Source: JAFGCY01 sp964609245
GTDB lineage: Bacteria > 4484-113 > JAFGCY01
DNA: 36,449 nt
Reading direction: 5' to 3'
Assembly: GCA_964609245.1 (NCBI GenBank)
Contig: CAZSSB010000030.1
Span: 1 to 36,449, forward strand
The translations under genes and the position numbers were made by a program. Shown here piece after piece: positions 32,382 to 36,449 of this stretch. The notes below the pieces were generated by a model that saw nothing but the letters and a program-made list of their open reading frames with translations, was not told where the DNA came from and ran no database searches. Within the stretch, counting starts at the first letter, position 1, and the number at the start of each line of letters is the position of its first letter.

Positions 32382-32402
32382 CGCCGCCCATCGGGCGGCG
32401 TC
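32382..32402 (+). terminator. GC hairpin after the metallopeptidase gene
   Basis: CGCCGCCC (32382-32389) and GGGCGGCG (32393-32400) with a 3-base loop, then TCTT. The short T tract makes it a fair terminator. No gene lies between it and 32523. Confidence 0.6.
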
Positions 32403-32522
32403 TTGCCATCCGGAGGCCGGCGTGCGGCACCCGTGGGCCGCATCGCGCACCGGGAACCACACGGGCATGACGCGGTCTAAGAACCATCGACGCGGGCGGT
32501 GGTCATTGGACGGGAGGACCAG

Positions 32523-34295
32523 ATGAACGGTAAACGGATGGCGATTGCGCTGGCCTTGCTGGCCGTAATGCTTCCGCTGGCTTCGGTCGCGAGCTACCCC
32601 AGGCAGCTGACGGACGCGCGCCTGGTCGAGCTGGCGGATCGCGACGTGCTGGTGCTGAGGACCAACGACGCGATGCCGACGATCAACACCTACCAGCGCG
32701 ATGAGGCGGCGCTGTCGCTGAGCTTCCTGCTCAGCCGCGTGGGCCACGACCAGATCGGCGCGCCGGCGGGCAGCACGCCGCTGATCCGGGGCGTGGCGTT
32801 CGACGACAGCGACGTCAGCGGCACCACGGTGGTGGTGAAGCTCGCCAGCGATGAGCTGCTCGCGCCGGACTGCTTCCGCTTCAGCCATCCGAGCCGCGGC
32901 ATCGCGCTGCTGGAGATCTTCCCCGCCGCCGGCCTGAAGGCCACCTCGGGGCTGCTGACCGACGTCGAGCGCCTGATCCCGCCGGAGCCGCCGGCCGTGG
33001 AAATCCCCGCGGCGCCCGACCCCGAGCCACAGGCGGCGGCAGCTGAGTTCGACCCGGACGCATTGGGCATCGCGACCGTCGATCTGCGCGAGGCCGACGC
33101 ACAGCGCGTGCTGGGTCTGGCGGCGGCGACCGGCCTGCTCGATCCGGAGGGCACCGCCCGCGTGGCGACCGAGCACTGGGGCGAGCTGACCGTCAAGCCC
33201 GCCGGCCAGAGCATCGTGAGCTGGGTCGGCCAGAGCCCGCCCGGCGAGCTGTACCTGACGGGCAACGCCGAGCAGCTTTCCACCTTCCTGACGATGGCAA
33301 CCGGCGAGCAGCTCAGCCGCCAGCCGACCTTCGAGCAGTACTGGCTGGCCAACCAGCCCGAGCGCCGGCATTCACCGACCCTGGGCGGGGGCACTTCCGT
33401 CGATACCCGCCGGCGCGTGAAGGACGATCCCTTTGCCGGGCTGTACTACGCCGACACCGTGCCCGGCGGCGGCCGGCTGTCCGACGTGCGGGTCAGCCTG
33501 CCGGCGATGAGCGGGCTCAACCTGCTGGACGTCCTCAACTACCTGAGCCTGATCAGCGGTATCAGCCTGATCATCGACCCCTACACCTTCGACGAGCCGT
33601 TCGGCGGCACGCGCCCGCCGCTGGTCCCGGAGGGCAGCGAAGGCGAAGACGGCGGGCCCGGCTTCCGCTCGGCCGGCATCTTCGATCCGCAGACGCCGCG
33701 CAGCGGGGGCACGGTGATCGGTAACTTCGACAACGTGCCGTTCGACACCGCGCTGGAGCTGATCCTGGGCGTTCACGGGCTGAAGTACGTGGTCTACGAC
33801 GGCGGCGGCGGCTCCGCCGGTGGCGGCGGGCGCTATGGGCATCCGACCAGCGGCGACCCCTATTCCCGGCCCGTGGTGCTGATCACCAGCCGCGAGCGGC
33901 TGGAGCAGGAGCTGCTGGGTCAGAACACCATCGACCTCCACCAGATGCACTACGCCGACCCCTACCTGATGACCGAGCTGCTCGATGAGTTCAACATGCT
34001 GCCGGGCACGGACAGTGGCTGGTATATCTACGGCGGCAGCGGGGGCAACTACGGTGGTGGTGGCGGTGGCGGCACGGGTGGCGGAAGCTCAGGCGGCAGC
34101 GGCGGTGGCCGTGGCGGCGGTGGTCAGGGCGGGGCTAACCGGGCTCCGGTGCCGGACCTGCTGGTGTACCGCGGCACCACGCGGCAGCCCGTCCATGACG
34201 CCGTGCTCGGCGCGGTGGAGGATGGCGCCAGCGTGATCCGCGTCTTGCTGCCGATGGAGCAGGACGGCCGCTACGTGACGGCCTTCGCCCGCTAG
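32523..34295 (+). CDS. PilQ-like AMIN/STN-domain protein lacking a secretin barrel
   Basis: 590 residues. A signal peptide (1-27, with MAIALALLAVMLPLASV) is followed by an AMIN-like beta domain (about 65-140: DVSGTTVVVKLASDELL and GIALLEIFPAAGLKA). A second domain, about 320-425, contains MSGLNLLDVLNYLSLISGIS and NFDNVPFDTALELILGVHGL: the secretin/TonB short N-terminal (STN) fold as in PilQ. The usual PilQ then has N-domains and a beta-barrel; here the protein ends after a Gly/Ser tract (about 504-540) with no barrel. So it resembles the periplasmic half of PilQ. It may help organise type IV pili or secretion, together with the pseudopilin at 7.6 kb; this is inference. Start from GGGAGG, 5 bases before the ATG. 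Confidence 0.7.
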   Translation: MNGKRMAIALALLAVMLPLASVASYPRQLTDARLVELADRDVLVLRTNDAMPTINTYQRDEAALSLSFLLSRVGHDQIGAPAGSTPLIRGVAFDDSDVSGTTVVVKLASDELLAPDCFRFSHPSRGIALLEIFPAAGLKATSGLLTDVERLIPPEPPAVEIPAAPDPEPQAAAAEFDPDALGIATVDLREADAQRVLGLAAATGLLDPEGTARVATEHWGELTVKPAGQSIVSWVGQSPPGELYLTGNAEQLSTFLTMATGEQLSRQPTFEQYWLANQPERRHSPTLGGGTSVDTRRRVKDDPFAGLYYADTVPGGGRLSDVRVSLPAMSGLNLLDVLNYLSLISGISLIIDPYTFDEPFGGTRPPLVPEGSEGEDGGPGFRSAGIFDPQTPRSGGTVIGNFDNVPFDTALELILGVHGLKYVVYDGGGGSAGGGGRYGHPTSGDPYSRPVVLITSRERLEQELLGQNTIDLHQMHYADPYLMTELLDEFNMLPGTDSGWYIYGGSGGNYGGGGGGGTGGGSSGGSGGGRGGGGQGGANRAPVPDLLVYRGTTRQPVHDAVLGAVEDGASVIRVLLPMEQDGRYVTAFAR

Positions 34296-34307
34296 GTAAG
34301 CGCCGCG

Positions 34308-35210
34308 CTAGTTGCCGTACGTGAAGATCGCCAGATCAGCGATGAAGTGCACCATCACGGCCGGCCAGAGGCTGCCGCGCCTGACCACCCACCAGCCCAG
34401 CAGTGCGCCCCAGACGCCGGCCAGCAGCACGCCGACGATGCCGTGGGGCGTGCCGAACCAGTGGAAAAGCCCGAAGACCACCGCGTGCACCACGATCGCG
34501 CGCGTCGGTGACATCAGGGGCTTCAGCGAGCCGAGCAGCACCCCGCGGAACCACAGCTCCTCGATGAGCGCGTTGGCCAGCGCGAAGACCACGCCCAGTG
34601 TCCAGTACTTCCACAGCGGACTCTCGCCCGCCCGCGTGCCAAACATCTGCAGCGGCTCGTGGCTGCCCGCGCAGTAGTACATGTAGCCCGCCAGCCCCAG
34701 GACGGTCAGTACCGCCAGCAGCAGCACGACCAGCAGATCCTGCCACTTGAAGCGCCAGCGCAGGTAGAAGTCGAAACGGACCGCCGGCATCCGCAGCGCC
34801 ACGTAGTAGACGCCGGCCAAAAGCAGGAAGCCCAGGGCGTAGAGCAGCAGGTCGCGCAGTTCCTTGGCCTCGGGCGGAATCAGCGCCGGCAGACTCCAGC
34901 GCGGAAGGCCCGTCGCGAAGCCGTAGAGCAGCGGCCAGGCGCCGAAGCAGGCCAGCGCGAAGACGCTGACCATCAGCAGATGCGCGGCGCGCGGCAGGCC
35001 GTGGCCACCCTCGTGCCCACCCGTGCTGAGCTCCATGTAGTACTCGCGCAGGGCGTAGTAGACCATCGCGCACATGAGGTAGATCAGCGCCAGGCCCAGC
35101 AGCGGGTGCATCCGCCGCCAGAACTCCTGCAGCGCCGCGACCACCGGCAGCAGCGCGATGATCAGGCCGTAGAGCGGGGCCAGCCGCGGCGGATAGATCA
35201 CAGTCGGCAT
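34308..35210 (-). CDS. CPBP-family (CAAX-like) intramembrane metalloprotease
   Basis: 300 residues with about eight hydrophobic segments. The three family motifs are intact: EExxxR as EELWFR (E217, E218, R222), FxxxH as FGLFH (246-250), and HxxxD as HFIAD (288-292). Bacterial members cut or process membrane substrates, including bacteriocin-related peptides and signalling proteins; the target here is unknown. The N-terminal 130 residues are an extra membrane domain of about four helices. The ATG at 35210 is fixed by CATAAT, 6 bases upstream on the minus strand. It ends 12 bases from the PilQ-like gene, convergent. Confidence 0.92.
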   Translation of the reverse strand: MPTVIYPPRLAPLYGLIIALLPVVAALQEFWRRMHPLLGLALIYLMCAMVYYALREYYMELSTGGHEGGHGLPRAAHLLMVSVFALACFGAWPLLYGFATGLPRWSLPALIPPEAKELRDLLLYALGFLLLAGVYYVALRMPAVRFDFYLRWRFKWQDLLVVLLLAVLTVLGLAGYMYYCAGSHEPLQMFGTRAGESPLWKYWTLGVVFALANALIEELWFRGVLLGSLKPLMSPTRAIVVHAVVFGLFHWFGTPHGIVGVLLAGVWGALLGWWVVRRGSLWPAVMVHFIADLAIFTYGN

Positions 35211-35216
35211 GCGCAG

Positions 35217-35222
35217 ATTATG
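35217..35222 (-). promoter_or_regulatory. -10 box CATAAT for leaderless CPBP gene
   Basis: CATAAT on the minus strand, 6 bases before the ATG; same spacing as patatin, hutU, PAP2 and coaD. Confidence 0.55.
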
Positions 35223-35260
35223 CCACGGGTGCCAGATCAGCCGTCAGCTGTCAGCTGTCA

Positions 35261-35480
35261 GTAGCGCGAGCGCCCCTGCTCGCGATTCGCTGGGAGCGCC
35301 GGCATGCTGCCGGCATCCTCGCTAGGGGCGAAGCCACGCTTCGCCCGCAACGCCCGGACTAACCACAGAGATCGCAGAGACCACAGAGGACTCGGGATTC
35401 AGGCGTCAGGATTCAGGATGTTCCAGTAGGGCGGGCGTCCCGCCTGCCATCTGCCCCGGTGGCGCAAGCGTCTCGCCCGC
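35261..35480. repeat. cluster of GC-rich palindromic modules
   Basis: No gene is seen. There are several close, separate inverted repeats: arms 35265-35271 and 35278-35284; GCCGGCA (35298-35304) with TGCCGGC (35308-35314); GGGCGAAGC (35326-35334) with GCTTCGCCC (35338-35346); GGCGGG (35430-35435) with CCCGCC (35439-35444). Most have a 3-base loop and are preceded by TAG. Between them are short direct repeats such as CCACAGAGA and GATTCAGG. Similar modules continue to 36270. Confidence 0.75.
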
Positions 35481-35834
35481 GATCCGTACGGGCCGGTCTC
35501 AGACCGCCCCTGACGCCGCGGGCCAGCGCAACGTGCGGTTTGCCCCAACACCCGGTAGGCGGGGTTTCAACCCCGCGATTCAAATGTCAGGCGGCTGAAG
35601 CCCCCTGTTACCGGGGATGCGGACGGGGCGTCCGCGCTCCAAACGCCGGTAGGGGCGAAGCCATGCTTCGCCCGCCTCGGCGCAGATTAGCTGCGACTAG
35701 GACCCAGTCTCAGCGCTGTCAACTCCAACAGGAGAAGCTCCCGAAAGAGAGGGGGGGGCGGGGCAGGCTGGTGGTGGTGGTGGGGTGAGCGGGGTGCCAA
35801 GGCTGGTTGACGGTGGCGCAAGCGTCTCGCTTGT
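35481..35834. repeat. 354-bp tandem duplication, copy 1
   Basis: Identical, base for base by eye, to the next 354 bases (35835-36188). It contains palindromic modules (a GCGGGGTT arm pair, GCGGAC/GTCCGC, and GGGCGAAGC/GCTTCGCCC) and a G-rich, GGT-repeat stretch near its end. Open frames in it are by-products of the palindromes; no convincing gene. Confidence 0.9.
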
Positions 35835-36188
35835 GATCCGTACGGGCCGGTCTCAGACCGCCCCTGACGCCGCGGGCCAGCGCAACGTGCGGTTTGCCCC
35901 AACACCCGGTAGGCGGGGTTTCAACCCCGCGATTCAAATGTCAGGCGGCTGAAGCCCCCTGTTACCGGGGATGCGGACGGGGCGTCCGCGCTCCAAACGC
36001 CGGTAGGGGCGAAGCCATGCTTCGCCCGCCTCGGCGCAGATTAGCTGCGACTAGGACCCAGTCTCAGCGCTGTCAACTCCAACAGGAGAAGCTCCCGAAA
36101 GAGAGGGGGGGGCGGGGCAGGCTGGTGGTGGTGGTGGGGTGAGCGGGGTGCCAAGGCTGGTTGACGGTGGCGCAAGCGTCTCGCTTGT
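35835..36188. repeat. 354-bp tandem duplication, copy 2
   Basis: Second copy of the unit at 35481-35834. Identity continues 3 bases past the end. It is followed by more palindromes: CGGGCG-TCT-CGCCCG near 36204-36218 and CGGCGAC/GTCGCCG near 36231-36250. Then come short tandem motifs (GGACT variants at about 36294-36319 and CCTGTAACC variants at about 36324-36356). Confidence 0.9.
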
Positions 36189-36349
36189 GATTCACCGGGA
36201 GTACGGGCGTCTCGCCCGCATCCCCGGTAGCGGCGACGGCTCTGTCGCCGGATTCAGTCGGCGGAACCGCGGCCGCCGCTACGTTACCGCACCGCGGACT
36301 CCGGACTGCGGACTTCGGACCATCCCTGTAACCTGTAACCTTGAACCTG

Positions 36350-36449
36350 TCACCTTCCCCGGTCATACTCCTGGCTGATGTCGTAGCGGCTCTGCCAGGC
36401 CGCCCCGGTCCAGTCCTCGCGCGACCGGTGGCGCGGGCGTCCCCGCCCG
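36350..36449 (-). CDS. possible C-terminal end of a gene entering from the right edge
   Basis: On the minus strand an open frame of 33 codons enters from the window edge and ends in TGA at 36352-36350. Its last residues (EDWTGAAWQSRYDISQEYDR) look like ordinary protein. However, the part nearest the edge contains another palindromic module (CGGGCG...CGCCCG), so this may be repeat sequence that is open by chance. Too short to name. Confidence 0.25.
   Translation of the reverse strand, partial: GRGRPRHRSREDWTGAAWQSRYDISQEYDRGR

Noticed and set aside
31434..33371. 645-codon minus-strand open frame
   Set aside because: Antisense of the metallopeptidase and PilQ-like genes, both of which have signal peptides, ribosome sites and motifs.
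35481..36188. CRISPR array or repeat-encoded protein
   Set aside because: The repeats are one tandem 354-bp unit plus palindromes, with no regular short repeat and spacer. The open frames shared by both copies are palindrome artefacts.

Overview
This is a high-GC window (mostly about 65-68% by eye) from a diderm, probably uncultured bacterium. The diderm call rests on apolipoprotein N-acyltransferase, several lipoprotein signal peptides, a type IV pilin-like protein and a PilQ-like AMIN/STN protein. I cannot assign a phylum. Two genome-style traits stand out. Many genes have a TATAAT-like -10 box ending only 6-9 bases before the start codon, which implies leaderless mRNAs. A GC-rich palindrome family of the GGGCG-NNN-CGCCC type fills the right-hand intergenic region.

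Layout. 1-3.0 kb: a truncated patatin-like phospholipase, Lnt, a histidine-phosphatase protein and a 106-residue basic-tailed protein. 3.0-7.5 kb: a short transcript ending in a textbook terminator, then three tandem PaaK/CapK-type adenylate-forming ligases, two of them recent duplicates. 7.5-11.8 kb: a long pseudopilin with a structured leader, a methyltransferase, an avidin/streptavidin homologue without a signal peptide, a PAP2 phosphatase, a DNA alkyltransferase (Ogt) and two tiny membrane proteins. 12-14 kb: a lone urocanate hydratase and a 49-residue exported peptide. 14.1-18.2 kb: an ECF sigma factor translationally coupled to a single-pass membrane protein (candidate anti-sigma), divergent from a compact Clp-type AAA+ unfoldase with an IGF loop and histone-like tail, then a coiled-coil protein. 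18.2-24.4 kb: exported proteins of lower GC (a secreted protein, a beta-propeller and a lipoprotein), mixed with a methyltransferase and a VWA protein. 24.5-30.2 kb: housekeeping genes: Lon, an SpoU/TrmH rRNA methyltransferase, LemA, CoaD and a coiled-coil protein. 30.2-35.2 kb: an M30-like metallopeptidase lipoprotein, a PilQ-like protein lacking the secretin barrel, and a CPBP protease. 35.2-36.4 kb: non-coding palindromic repeats with a perfect 354-bp tandem duplication.

There is no obvious single pathway. The most distinctive content is the unusual avidin, the ligase triplet, the compact Clp ATPase, the tiny membrane proteins, and the promoter architecture that decides many start codons. 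I saw no tRNA, rRNA, CRISPR array, transposase or integrase.
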